A stretch of DNA of 6,532 nucleotides from JBBSGA01 sp038254585 (GCA_038254585.1 JBBSGA010000350.1:1-6532), one strand, 5' to 3'; positions 1 through 6,346 are shown, counted from the stretch's first letter. The notes: a model not told the origin generated them from the letters alone. Numbers and translations are program-made.

Positions 1-1174
1 GCCCATCAGCGCGGGGCCCTACGTGCTGGCCCCTGGGCAATTGGTGGCCCTCACCCCTGCCCTGGCCGTGACGCAGGCGCAATATCCTACCAGCGCTGAC
101 CCCGCCGCGCTGCTGGCCGTACCCGTAGTGACGGCCGGCAGTCTCTACGGCCTCGTGCGGACCAGCCTCCCTGAGCGCGAGCGGGAGCGTGATCCCGGAA
201 AGCGCGAGATCAAGCTCGACCAGGGGTTTTCGGCGAGCATCTACGTCGCGGGCACGATGGATAATCCGACTGTAATCGCCTTCGGCCCCGACAAGAAGCT
301 CTACATCGGCGATATCGGCGGCTCACTTTGGGTTGCGACCGACACAAATGGCGACGGCAAGGCCGACGGTATCAAGCGCTTCGCCGGCGACTTTACGTTG
401 CTCCTCGGCCTCGCCTGGCACGGCGACGAGCTCTACGTCGCGAGTGCGGGCAAGATCGAGGCACTGCGCGACACAAATGGTGACGGCGTAGCGGATCGGC
501 GGCGCCTCGTCGTCCAGGGGCTGCCCTCGATGGTGCTGATGCCGCACTCGAATAACGGCATCGCCTTCGGCCCCGACGGACGGCTCTACTTCGGCGTCGG
601 CAGCACGACCGACGGCGAGGTCGAGCGCGCCGAGCATGCCGCGGCGGTGCTCTCGGTGAAGCCTGACGGGAGCGACCTGCGCGTCTTCGCCCGCGGCCTG
701 GGCAACACCTTCGGCGTCGCCTTCAATCGCGACGGCGAGCTCTTCGGCGGCGACAACAGCCCACAAGGGCAAGGCGAGGATCCGCCCGACGAGTTCAACC
801 ACCTCGTCGCAGGCGGCCACTACGGCTTTCCCTACTTCTATGGCGATCCACCCCAGAACGGCGGCACGCGCGGCGCTATGGTCACCTTCCCGGCTCACTC
901 GACGCCGACAGGGACGACCTTCTATGCAGGCCGGACCTATCCCAAAGAGTACTGGGACAGCGGCTTCGTCACGCTCTGGAACCGGGGTGAGATCGCCCGC
1001 GTCGAGGTCGCCCGCGCTCCCAGCGGCAACTACCTTGGACGGACGACGACCTTCGGCAGCGGCTTTCTCTACCCCATCGGCGTCACGACCGGACCCGACG
1101 GCAACCTCTACGTTGCCGACTTCGGCACGAGCGCGGTCTACCGGATCACGTACGATCCCAACAAGGCGTACTAG
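1..1174 (+). CDS. PQQ-dependent sugar dehydrogenase / L-sorbosone dehydrogenase-like beta-propeller (5' partial)
   Basis: Probably an exported soluble aldose/sorbosone-type dehydrogenase that oxidises a sugar or alcohol with PQQ and passes electrons to a cytochrome c. Numbering is from a GTG at position 23, but the frame is open to base 2 and no Shine-Dalgarno precedes that GTG, so the true start is probably outside the window. Residues 1-60 are hydrophobic, then Arg/Glu-rich (about 29-46 could be a membrane segment). The propeller begins near residue 62. Blade repeats of the form FGPDGxLY or LYVA recur at about 87-95, 137-141, 182-190, 233-241 and 356-365. H175 in PHSNNGIAFGPDGRLY matches the position of the catalytic His of soluble PQQ glucose dehydrogenases. 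GLGNTFGVAF (225-234) and DEFNHLVAGGHYGFPYF (256-272) match the conserved GxRNPxGxAF and DExNxxxxGxNYGWP blocks. Two Ca-loop-like motifs, DTNGDGKAD (107-115) and DTNGDGVAD (150-158), lie in adjacent blades. A cytochrome c gene follows after 3 bp. The fold is confident; substrate and cofactor are inferred. Confidence 0.85.
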   Translation, partial: PISAGPYVLAPGQLVALTPALAVTQAQYPTSADPAALLAVPVVTAGSLYGLVRTSLPERERERDPGKREIKLDQGFSASIYVAGTMDNPTVIAFGPDKKLYIGDIGGSLWVATDTNGDGKADGIKRFAGDFTLLLGLAWHGDELYVASAGKIEALRDTNGDGVADRRRLVVQGLPSMVLMPHSNNGIAFGPDGRLYFGVGSTTDGEVERAEHAAAVLSVKPDGSDLRVFARGLGNTFGVAFNRDGELFGGDNSPQGQGEDPPDEFNHLVAGGHYGFPYFYGDPPQNGGTRGAMVTFPAHSTPTGTTFYAGRTYPKEYWDSGFVTLWNRGEIARVEVARAPSGNYLGRTTTFGSGFLYPIGVTTGPDGNLYVADFGTSAVYRITYDPNKAY

Positions 1175-1177
1175 CCG

Positions 1178-1597
1178 ATGCGCCGCCGGATCTTCAGCCG
1201 GGTAGCCATCGGGCTGAGCTTGGCCGTCCTCGTGCTCGCCGCGTGCGGTGGAGCCTCGGCTGGCAATATGCAGCGCGGCAAGCAGATCTACGACGGCGAG
1301 ATACCGATCGCCGGAGGAAAAGCGCCCAAATGCGTCGGCTGCCACCCGGTCGAGGCGGGCAGAACCGGCGGCGCCGGCCCGAACCTCTCCAACATCGGCA
1401 GCCGCGCCGGATCCACCGTCAAAGGCATGGACGCACGCGCCTACCTCCGGCAATCGATCGTCGATCCCGACGCCTACCTCGCCGGCGGCTACCAGGAAGG
1501 CATCCACTACCGCGGCTACGGCAAGGTCCTTACAGGCCAGCAGATCGAGGATCTGATCGCATATATGCTCACGCTCAGGAGCGGCCAGGACAAGTAG
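1178..1597 (+). CDS. Lipoprotein class I c-type cytochrome
   Basis: A 139-residue membrane-anchored mono-haem cytochrome c, the likely electron acceptor of the dehydrogenase encoded just upstream. The N-terminus has positive residues (MRRR), a hydrophobic stretch at 9-22 and a lipobox L20-A-A-C23, so C23 should be lipidated after export. The haem-binding motif is C52-V-G-C-H56. The C-terminal helix, about 119-133 (TGQQIEDLIAYMLTL), is typical of class I cytochromes c. In close relatives the segment before that helix reads roughly GVMPxxYGxxLT, with Met as sixth iron ligand. Here it reads GIHYRGYGKVLT, placing H110 where that Met is expected, so the iron may be bis-His coordinated or the site altered. 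The ATG lies 3 bp after the upstream stop. Only a weak AAGG (1163-1166) precedes it, which suggests translational coupling. Confidence 0.9.
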   Translation: MRRRIFSRVAIGLSLAVLVLAACGGASAGNMQRGKQIYDGEIPIAGGKAPKCVGCHPVEAGRTGGAGPNLSNIGSRAGSTVKGMDARAYLRQSIVDPDAYLAGGYQEGIHYRGYGKVLTGQQIEDLIAYMLTLRSGQDK

Positions 1598-1777
1598 CGC
1601 ACGGCCGGGGTAAGCAGCGAACCGACATCTATTTGGGCCCCACCTGAACCATGGCGCCGGGGTTGCTGCACAGATTGAGGCACCAGGCCGGAGCGCGTGG
1701 CAGCCGGCCATTTGTTAAGGAGCACGTTACCAAACAAAGTCTGGGCCCGTATGACACGTATCCCAGGAGTAGCCATC
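1598..1777. other. Intergenic spacer before the MFS gene
   Basis: This 180-bp gap contains no convincing gene. An ORF through it (from 1651) is in a different frame from the MFS gene and overlaps it as a shadow. It holds an imperfect inverted repeat, TTTGTTAA (1711-1718) against TTACCAAA (1727-1734), with one mismatch; it could be a weak terminator or an operator. No good -35/-10 pair was found. The in-frame ATGs at 1697 and 1751 lie in this gap, but neither has an SD as good as that of the GTG at 1778. Confidence 0.5.
1765..1769 (+). promoter_or_regulatory. Ribosome binding site fixing the MFS start
   Basis: AGGAG lies 8 nt before the GTG at 1778. The alternative in-frame starts (ATG 1697, ATG 1751) lack a comparable SD. 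This supports the GTG start and a protein that begins just before the first membrane helix. Confidence 0.75.
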
Positions 1778-3031
1778 GTGAGCACGCAATCAGCCGGATT
1801 GTGGCGAAATTCTTATTTTGTCAAGCTGTGGGTTGCACAAACGATCTCGCTGCTCGGCTCGGCGGTCTCGTTCCTGGCGCTGCCACTGATCGCAGTTTCG
1901 TTCCTCAACGCGACGCCCGTTCAGATGGGCATGCTCACCGCCGTGAACACGCTGCCCGCCCTGCTGCTCGGCCTGTTCGCCGGCGTGTGGCTCGATCGTC
2001 ACCATCGCCGCCCGATTCTCATCGCAACCGATATTGGGCAAGCCGTTTTGTTGATCGTGGTTTCGGGGGCCGCCGTGCTGCACGCGCTGCGCATGGAGGA
2101 GCTGTATATGCTCGCCTTTGGCATCGCGGCATTCAGCCTGTTCTTCGACGTGGCCGATCAGTCGCTGCTGCCCGCGCTCATCGGGCGCGATCAGCTTGTC
2201 GAAGGCAACAGCAAGCTGGAACTGAGCCGCTCGGCGGTGGCTATCGTCGGCCCTGCTCTAGCGGGCGGACTGATTCAGCTCGCCACGGCGCCGCGCGCCA
2301 TCCTCTTCGATGCCGGATCGTTCTTCATTTCGGCGCTGTGCATCGCGTCCATGAGTGTGTCAGAAACCATCACGAGCATCCCGCAGCGCCAGCAGACCAT
2401 GAGGCACGCTATCGGCGACGGCGTGCGGCTGGTGCTTGACAACCGCTCCCTGCGGGCGCTCACCGGCGCGCTGGCGACCAGCGCGCTGTTCACCAGTATG
2501 CTCGACGCGGTGCTGCTGCTCTACCTGACCCGCGAGCTGCACCTCCGACCAGGGCTGATCGGCCTGATTTTCGGCTGCGGCAGTGTGGGCTTTCTGCTCG
2601 GTGCGCTGCTCCAGGCGCGTGCGACGCGCCGCTGCGGCCTGCGCGCGACGCTCATGGTTGGCCTGCTGCTGACCGGCTGCGGCGATCTGCTGATCCCGAC
2701 CATCACGCGCACAACTGCCGGCGTCCTCGTCGTGCTGGTCCTGTTCGCGGGACAGTTTTGTTTCGGGCTGGGCCGGACGACCTTCAGTATTAGCCAAGTG
2801 AGCTTGCGCCAGCGCATCACGCCGGATCATCTGCTGGGCCGCATGAACGCGACGACGCGCTTTGTGCGGGCGGCCTGTATGGCGCTCGGCGGACTGCTTG
2901 GTGGCCTGCTTGGCGTGGCAATTGGTTTGCGGGGGACGCTGGTGCTGGCAGCAGTAGGCGAAGTGCTCACCATCGCCTGGCTGCTGACGCCACTTGAACC
3001 ACTGACGAGTACGGCTGCTGTCGCCGAATGA
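1778..3031 (+). CDS. MFS exporter, MFS_3 / DHA3 type (EntS- or macrolide-efflux-like)
   Basis: A 417-residue inner-membrane transporter of the major facilitator superfamily, probably a proton-driven exporter of a small molecule such as a drug, siderophore or toxic metabolite. About twelve hydrophobic segments can be picked out. The first begins near residue 13 and the last ends near 404, with a polar central loop at about 198-225. MFS motif A is present in the loop after helix 2 as G69-VWLDRHHRR78. The block QSLLPALIGRDQLVEGNSK (128-146), followed by the GPALAGGLIQ stretch (158-167), and the segment GRMNATTRFVR (354-364) are characteristic of the MFS_3/DHA3 group. I chose the GTG start because of the AGGAG 8 nt upstream; the longer ORF start adds a polar N-terminus that does not fit the family. 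No adjacent regulator gene is present, so the substrate cannot be inferred from context. Confidence 0.9.
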   Translation: MSTQSAGLWRNSYFVKLWVAQTISLLGSAVSFLALPLIAVSFLNATPVQMGMLTAVNTLPALLLGLFAGVWLDRHHRRPILIATDIGQAVLLIVVSGAAVLHALRMEELYMLAFGIAAFSLFFDVADQSLLPALIGRDQLVEGNSKLELSRSAVAIVGPALAGGLIQLATAPRAILFDAGSFFISALCIASMSVSETITSIPQRQQTMRHAIGDGVRLVLDNRSLRALTGALATSALFTSMLDAVLLLYLTRELHLRPGLIGLIFGCGSVGFLLGALLQARATRRCGLRATLMVGLLLTGCGDLLIPTITRTTAGVLVVLVLFAGQFCFGLGRTTFSISQVSLRQRITPDHLLGRMNATTRFVRAACMALGGLLGGLLGVAIGLRGTLVLAAVGEVLTIAWLLTPLEPLTSTAAVAE

Positions 3032-3104
3032 ATGTGAGGATCACCTTGCACCAATCATCATTCATTGGCCAGAGCGGCAATTGGGGTGAACGTCGTTCCG
3101 CCCC
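3028..3104. terminator. Candidate bidirectional terminator between convergent genes
   Basis: Two dyads lie between the MFS stop and the hydrolase stop. The first has perfect 8-bp arms, AATGAATG (3028-3035) and CATTCATT (3059-3066), and its left arm overlaps the MFS stop codon. The second pairs GGGG (3083-3086) with CCCC (3101-3104) and GAACG (3088-3092) with CGTTC (3094-3098), a short strong hairpin with a small internal bulge. Neither is followed by a proper U-tract on either strand, so intrinsic termination is plausible but not shown. Confidence 0.4.
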
Positions 3105-3137
3105 ATCAACCTAATCGTATATTTCCGCTGCGCTATA

Positions 3138-4193
3138 CTAGGCCTTTAGATAGCGCTCGAACCACGCGAGCGTCTTCGACCATGCGTCCTTGGCCGCCTC
3201 CGGGTTGTAGCTCTGCCCCGTGTCGTTGTGAAAGGCATGGTTCGCGTTCGGGTAGATCAGCTTCACGAAAGTCTTGTTGTGCTGGTGCATCGCCGCCTCG
3301 ATCGCGGGGATGCCCTGGTCGATGCGCTTGTCTAGCTCGCCGTAGATCGCTTGAACGGCTGCCTGGATGTTGGCGACCTCTTCCAAAGGTGGATTGGGGC
3401 CGTAGAACGGGACCACTGCCCGCAGCTCCGGCATCTTCGTCGCGCAGCGCCAGGTCACGCCGCCGCCAAAGCAGAAGCCAACCATACCCGCGCGATCTTT
3501 GCGCACGTAGGGCTGCGCCTGCGTATAGCGCAAGCCACTCTGGAAGTCCTGGACAAACTGCTCAGGCGGCGTGTTACCCAGTAGGCCGGGCACCTGCGCG
3601 GCATCGACGATCTTGTCCGTCCCGCCCTGGCGTGCAAGCAGGTCGACCGCCAGCCCGACATAGCCGGCCTTCGCCAGCCGCCGTGCCACGTCCTTGATAT
3701 GCTCGGTCAGGCCCCGATTTTCGTGGCAGACCAGGACGATCGGGAACGGACCATCGCCCTTTGGCCGCGCAAGGTAGCCTATGAGGGTCGCGCCTTGGCC
3801 TGGAAACTGAGCCATGGCGGCCTGGAGTGCTGGGTCGTCGGCGCTGACACGCACTCCCGCAGCCGGGCCGGCCGTCGCCGGCGATCCGCCGGCGGCCGTC
3901 GCCGCGGGCGTAGTTGCGGCGCCAGCAGTGGCGGCTGCGCTGGGGACCCCAGTCGCGGTCGTAGCGGCAGTCGTCGCCGCGGTTGCGCTCACAGCTGCGG
4001 TCGTCCCGGCCGGCACGCCTGCCGTGCTCGTGATGGCCGGCGTAGGTGATCCGCAGGCCGCGAGGATGGTGTTCGCCAGCACGAGGCTGCCAGTTACGGC
4101 CGCGATACGCTGCAGAGCGTCGCGCCGGCTCATGTGTCCTTCCTGGTAATCCTCGACAAACTCGTCGACCAGGTATTGCTGTAGGTCCGTCAT
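3138..4193 (-). CDS. Tat-exported lipoprotein dienelactone hydrolase family protein
   Basis: A 351-residue alpha/beta-hydrolase of the dienelactone hydrolase (DLH) family, here predicted to act outside the cytoplasmic membrane on an ester or lactone. The N-terminus is a 20-residue acidic extension, then the twin-arginine stretch S22-R-R-D-A-L, a hydrophobic segment (about 30-46) and a lipobox L44-A-A-C47, so it looks Tat-exported and lipid-anchored. Residues 50-112 are an Ala/Thr/Gly/Pro-rich linker. The catalytic domain covers about 113-351. It contains the HENRG motif (157-161, with the conserved Glu), the nucleophile C241 in GFCFGG, D288 in GELD, and H319 in NANHAFH, matching the Cys-Asp-His triad of DLH. 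The start at 4193 has AAGGAA (complement of 4203-4208) 9 nt upstream; the longer ORF start has no such support. It is convergent with the MFS gene and divergent from PAP2. The real substrate is unknown. Confidence 0.9.
   Translation of the reverse strand: MTDLQQYLVDEFVEDYQEGHMSRRDALQRIAAVTGSLVLANTILAACGSPTPAITSTAGVPAGTTAAVSATAATTAATTATGVPSAAATAGAATTPAATAAGGSPATAGPAAGVRVSADDPALQAAMAQFPGQGATLIGYLARPKGDGPFPIVLVCHENRGLTEHIKDVARRLAKAGYVGLAVDLLARQGGTDKIVDAAQVPGLLGNTPPEQFVQDFQSGLRYTQAQPYVRKDRAGMVGFCFGGGVTWRCATKMPELRAVVPFYGPNPPLEEVANIQAAVQAIYGELDKRIDQGIPAIEAAMHQHNKTFVKLIYPNANHAFHNDTGQSYNPEAAKDAWSKTLAWFERYLKA
3858..4046 (-). repeat. Low-complexity Ala/Thr/Gly/Pro linker region within the hydrolase gene
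   Basis: Codons 50-112 of the hydrolase encode almost only Ala, Thr, Gly, Pro, Ser and Val, with short runs such as TAATTAATTATG. It is a flexible tether between the lipid anchor and the catalytic domain rather than a folded domain. The same bias opens long shadow frames on the opposite strand, which are not genes. Confidence 0.85.
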
Positions 4194-4243
4194 CCGGATT
4201 GGTTCCTTTCGGGGGGCTCCCGGACTCGGTCTATCTCCTGTTT

Positions 4244-4257
4244 CGATACTCGTATCG
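4244..4257. promoter_or_regulatory. Perfect inverted repeat, candidate operator for the hydrolase gene
   Basis: CGATAC-TC-GTATCG is a perfect dyad with 6-bp arms and a 2-bp centre, 50 bp before the hydrolase start codon. Size and position fit a dimeric repressor operator. No regulator gene is present in the window to pair with it. Confidence 0.4.
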
Positions 4258-4443
4258 TACCAGCATGTGGCCTTGGAGGTTCGTCGCCGCCAGCCGCGAC
4301 ATTCCACGCCACCGCCGTAGCACGCGCAGCCGGCGAGACTCGCATAGACTACCTCCTGGCATTTGCGTAATTGGGCCCGCGGAATGTGGGTCCGCCTAAT
4401 AGTGGCACGCAGTCTGCACACTTCGGCACCATAGGGAGAAGTG

Positions 4444-4449
4444 AAGGAG
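4444..4449 (+). promoter_or_regulatory. Ribosome binding site of the PAP2 gene
   Basis: AAGGAG lies 7 nt before the ATG at 4457. This decides the start over the in-frame ATG two codons later at 4463. Confidence 0.75.
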
Positions 4450-4456
4450 ACCGCGG

Positions 4457-5146
4457 ATGGCCATGTATGAGCAGCCCATGCCCGTCGTACGCGACGCGCC
4501 CACGCTGCGCAGCCGGCTCATGCTCCTGTTCGCCGGGGTTTTGCTGCCGTTGATCGCCTTGGGCGTCCTCGCGGACGTGATCGTCGGCCACCATAACTTG
4601 CCGTGGGATAACGCGGTCCTGCTGTGGGTGCACGCCCATGCTAGCCCGGCGCTCGACACGCTGATGATCCTCTTAGCGCAGCTCGGCTATATCTACGGTG
4701 TCCTGCCGGTCGATATCGTAATCGTGCTCCTCTTCATCGCATTCAAGCGGTGGGGCGACGCGCTTTTCTTTGGCATAGCCGTCGGCGGCGCTCAGATCCT
4801 CGATCTTCTGGGGAAGGCCTTTTTCCATCGTGTGCGCCCTGCCCTTTGGGTCTCGCTGACGCCCGAGCATTCGTACAGCTTCCCGAGCGGCCACGCCGTC
4901 GCGTCGATGGCGTTGGTCGCCGCCTTGAGTGTGCTGCTCTGGCCGAGCCGCTGGCGCTGGGTGGCGCTCCTGCTCGGCGGGCTCTTCGTCCTGCTGGTCG
5001 GTCTGTCGCGCATTTATCTGGGCGTGCACTACCCCTCGGACGTGCTCGCCGGCTGGGCCGCCTCGCTGGCCTGGGTCGTCGGCGTGAGTATGATCCTCTA
5101 CGGCCGGCCGGCCAAACCTACAGCCGAGGCCAAACCGGCCGCGTAG
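4457..5146 (+). CDS. PAP2-family membrane phosphatase
   Basis: A 229-residue integral membrane phosphatase of the type 2 phosphatidic acid phosphatase superfamily. Bacterial members dephosphorylate lipid pyrophosphates such as undecaprenyl pyrophosphate, phosphatidylglycerol phosphate or phosphatidic acid on the outer face of the membrane. All three signature motifs are intact: K120-x6-R127-P128, P143-S-G-H146, and S184-R-x5-H191-Y-P-S-D195. Hydrophobic segments are visible at about 20-44, 66-95, 102-118, 147-163, 167-187 and 196-215, which fits the family's six helices. The C-terminus ends in a short Pro/Ala/Lys tail. Length is normal for the family. There is no linked lipid or cell-wall gene, so the substrate is open. 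Confidence 0.92.
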   Translation: MAMYEQPMPVVRDAPTLRSRLMLLFAGVLLPLIALGVLADVIVGHHNLPWDNAVLLWVHAHASPALDTLMILLAQLGYIYGVLPVDIVIVLLFIAFKRWGDALFFGIAVGGAQILDLLGKAFFHRVRPALWVSLTPEHSYSFPSGHAVASMALVAALSVLLWPSRWRWVALLLGGLFVLLVGLSRIYLGVHYPSDVLAGWAASLAWVVGVSMILYGRPAKPTAEAKPAA

Positions 5147-5207
5147 CGTGGTAGCGCACAGTAGACTTCTGCAGCAGTCACGCGGGCAAGCAGCGAGGTA
5201 GTGCCAT
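5147..5207. other. Spacer between convergent PAP2 and oxidoreductase genes
   Basis: This 61-bp gap has no gene and no strong terminator hairpin; the best dyad is GACT/AGTC (5164-5167 and 5176-5179). It shares TAGCGCAC, GGGYAAGCAGCGA and CATCTA, in the same order, with the spacer after the cytochrome gene. Confidence 0.5.
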
Positions 5208-6335
5208 CTAACCCGCTCCCTCCGTATCGGACGTCATGCGCTCGCCGCGCAGCAGACGGGCGCGGATGTCGTACGGGCCGGGCCGCTCCGGTGCCAGCTG
5301 CCCTGACTCGACCATCAGGTCCAGCGCATTGTAGCGCGTCTCCATTGGTAGGAGCACCTTCTCATGCCGGCGCGCCGACTCGTAGACCGCGTGCACCATC
5401 TGGAGCGCCTTGAGCCCGTTCGCCGCCTCGTTGCGGAAGTGCGCGGTCTTGCCCTCGACCCAATCGGCCAGCTCGGCAGCTTGCGCGGCGGGAGCCTCGT
5501 GCCACTCGAAGTTGTCGCCGTGGTCGGCCACCTTGTGGAACTTCCCGTCCGGCTCGTGCAGCTCCCACTTTCCACCGGTGTTTTGGTTCAGCAGCTGGAC
5601 GTTGCGGGTGGTCATGTTGATCATTCCGTCGCTGCCGTAGATCAGGGCACCCTGGTAGACCGTCGGAGTCACGTCGCTCAGGAGCAGGGCGACCGCGCCG
5701 CCGGCAAAGTGAAACACGCCGACGGCGCAATCCTCGATCCGCGTGCTGCGCTCGTAACGGTCGGTCTTGCGCTCGACGTTGCCCATCACCCAATCGCACT
5801 CGTCGTCCGAAAGCACGTAGCGGTACATGTCGGCCTGGTGCGAGCTGTAGTTCGGCAGACCATCGGCCGCGAAGCTCTGGATCGTCTGCACCTTGCCGAT
5901 CGCACCTTGAGCGATCAGATCGCGCGCCAGGGTATAGGCCGGTACGAAGCGGCGTTGGTGGCTGACTGCCAGCTTGACACCGTTACGCTCGCAGGCGAGC
6001 ATCATCTGTTCGGCCCGGCCGATCGTGTCGGCCATCGGCTTCTCGCATAGGATCGCCTTGGGATGGTGGACCGCCGCGGCAATCGTCCACGTGGCATGGC
6101 CGGGATGCCACGTGCAGACCGACACGACGTCGGGCTGCTCCCGCACGAGCATCTCACGAGCGTCCGTGTAGTGGCGCGGGGAAATCTGGAACGTCGCATC
6201 CTTCTCGGCCATGGCCGCTTCCTCGAGGTCGGCCAGGCCCACGATCTCGTAGCGCCCGCTGTCCAGGTAGCCTCGGATATGCACGGTGGCGATCCCGCCG
6301 CACCCGATCACGCCGACCCGCAGTTTGGTAGCCAT
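5208..6335 (-). CDS. Gfo/Idh/MocA-family NAD(P)-dependent oxidoreductase
   Basis: A 375-residue cytoplasmic dehydrogenase or reductase acting on a sugar, inositol or related polyol. The N-terminal Rossmann fold starts with V9-I-G-C-G-G-I-A16, the nucleotide-binding loop. D36 at the end of the second strand suggests NAD(H) rather than NADP(H), though this is inference. C97-E-K-P100 is the family's substrate-site motif, with K99 as the likely catalytic lysine. QRRFVPAY (127-134) and SSHQADMYRYV (164-174), with H166 and D169, match the conserved C-terminal domain region. Length is typical. The start at 6335 has AGGAG (complement of 6342-6346) 6 nt upstream; the in-frame ATG at 6353 lies upstream of that SD and is less likely. 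The exact substrate is not predictable; inositol 2-dehydrogenase and anhydrofructose reductase belong to the same family. Confidence 0.9.
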   Translation of the reverse strand: MATKLRVGVIGCGGIATVHIRGYLDSGRYEIVGLADLEEAAMAEKDATFQISPRHYTDAREMLVREQPDVVSVCTWHPGHATWTIAAAVHHPKAILCEKPMADTIGRAEQMMLACERNGVKLAVSHQRRFVPAYTLARDLIAQGAIGKVQTIQSFAADGLPNYSSHQADMYRYVLSDDECDWVMGNVERKTDRYERSTRIEDCAVGVFHFAGGAVALLLSDVTPTVYQGALIYGSDGMINMTTRNVQLLNQNTGGKWELHEPDGKFHKVADHGDNFEWHEAPAAQAAELADWVEGKTAHFRNEAANGLKALQMVHAVYESARRHEKVLLPMETRYNALDLMVESGQLAPERPGPYDIRARLLRGERMTSDTEGAG

Positions 6336-6341
6336 AGTTAT

Positions 6342-6346
6342 CTCCT
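6342..6346 (-). promoter_or_regulatory. Ribosome binding site fixing the oxidoreductase start
   Basis: On the minus strand AGGAG lies 6 nt before ATG 6335 and downstream of the alternative ATG at 6353. The shorter protein is therefore preferred. Confidence 0.75.

Larger units (their letters stand above)
4194..4456. promoter_or_regulatory. Divergent intergenic region between hydrolase and PAP2 genes
   Basis: This 263-bp region must carry the promoters for the divergent hydrolase (-) and PAP2 (+) genes. No clear sigma-70-like pair could be fixed. It contains the perfect 14-bp dyad at 4244-4257 and a near-identical direct repeat, GGGCCCGC (4373-4380) and GGGTCCGC (4388-4395), spaced 15 bp apart. 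ORFs in this gap are short, lack SD sequences and are not supported as genes. Confidence 0.6.

Noticed and set aside
323..1711. A 462-residue minus-strand ORF opposite the dehydrogenase and cytochrome
   Set aside because: It lies antisense to two genes with clear family motifs. Its translation is Ala/Val/Asp/Arg-rich with no recognisable domain, as expected from the mirror frame of GC-rich coding DNA.
1651..2439. A 262-residue plus-strand ORF overlapping the MFS gene
   Set aside because: Its product is Arg-, Ala- and His-rich with no hydrophobic segments, and the MFS frame over the same bases shows membrane helices and motif A.
3065..3697. A 210-residue plus-strand ORF opposite the hydrolase
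   Set aside because: It is Arg/Pro/Ser-rich low-complexity antisense translation, while the minus strand encodes an intact DLH domain.
4363..4400. Sigma-70-like promoter for PAP2 (TTGGGC with an 18-bp gap and CCTAAT)
   Set aside because: Each hexamer matches the consensus only partly, and similar pairs occur by chance; not strong enough to annotate.
5102..5113. 12-bp palindrome GGCCGGCCGGCC near the PAP2 3' end
   Set aside because: It lies within the coding sequence (Gly-Arg-Pro-Ala) and is a simple product of GC-rich codons.
5364..6050. A 228-residue plus-strand ORF opposite the oxidoreductase
   Set aside because: It is antisense to a gene with a clear Rossmann motif and EKP motif; a shadow of GC-biased third positions.
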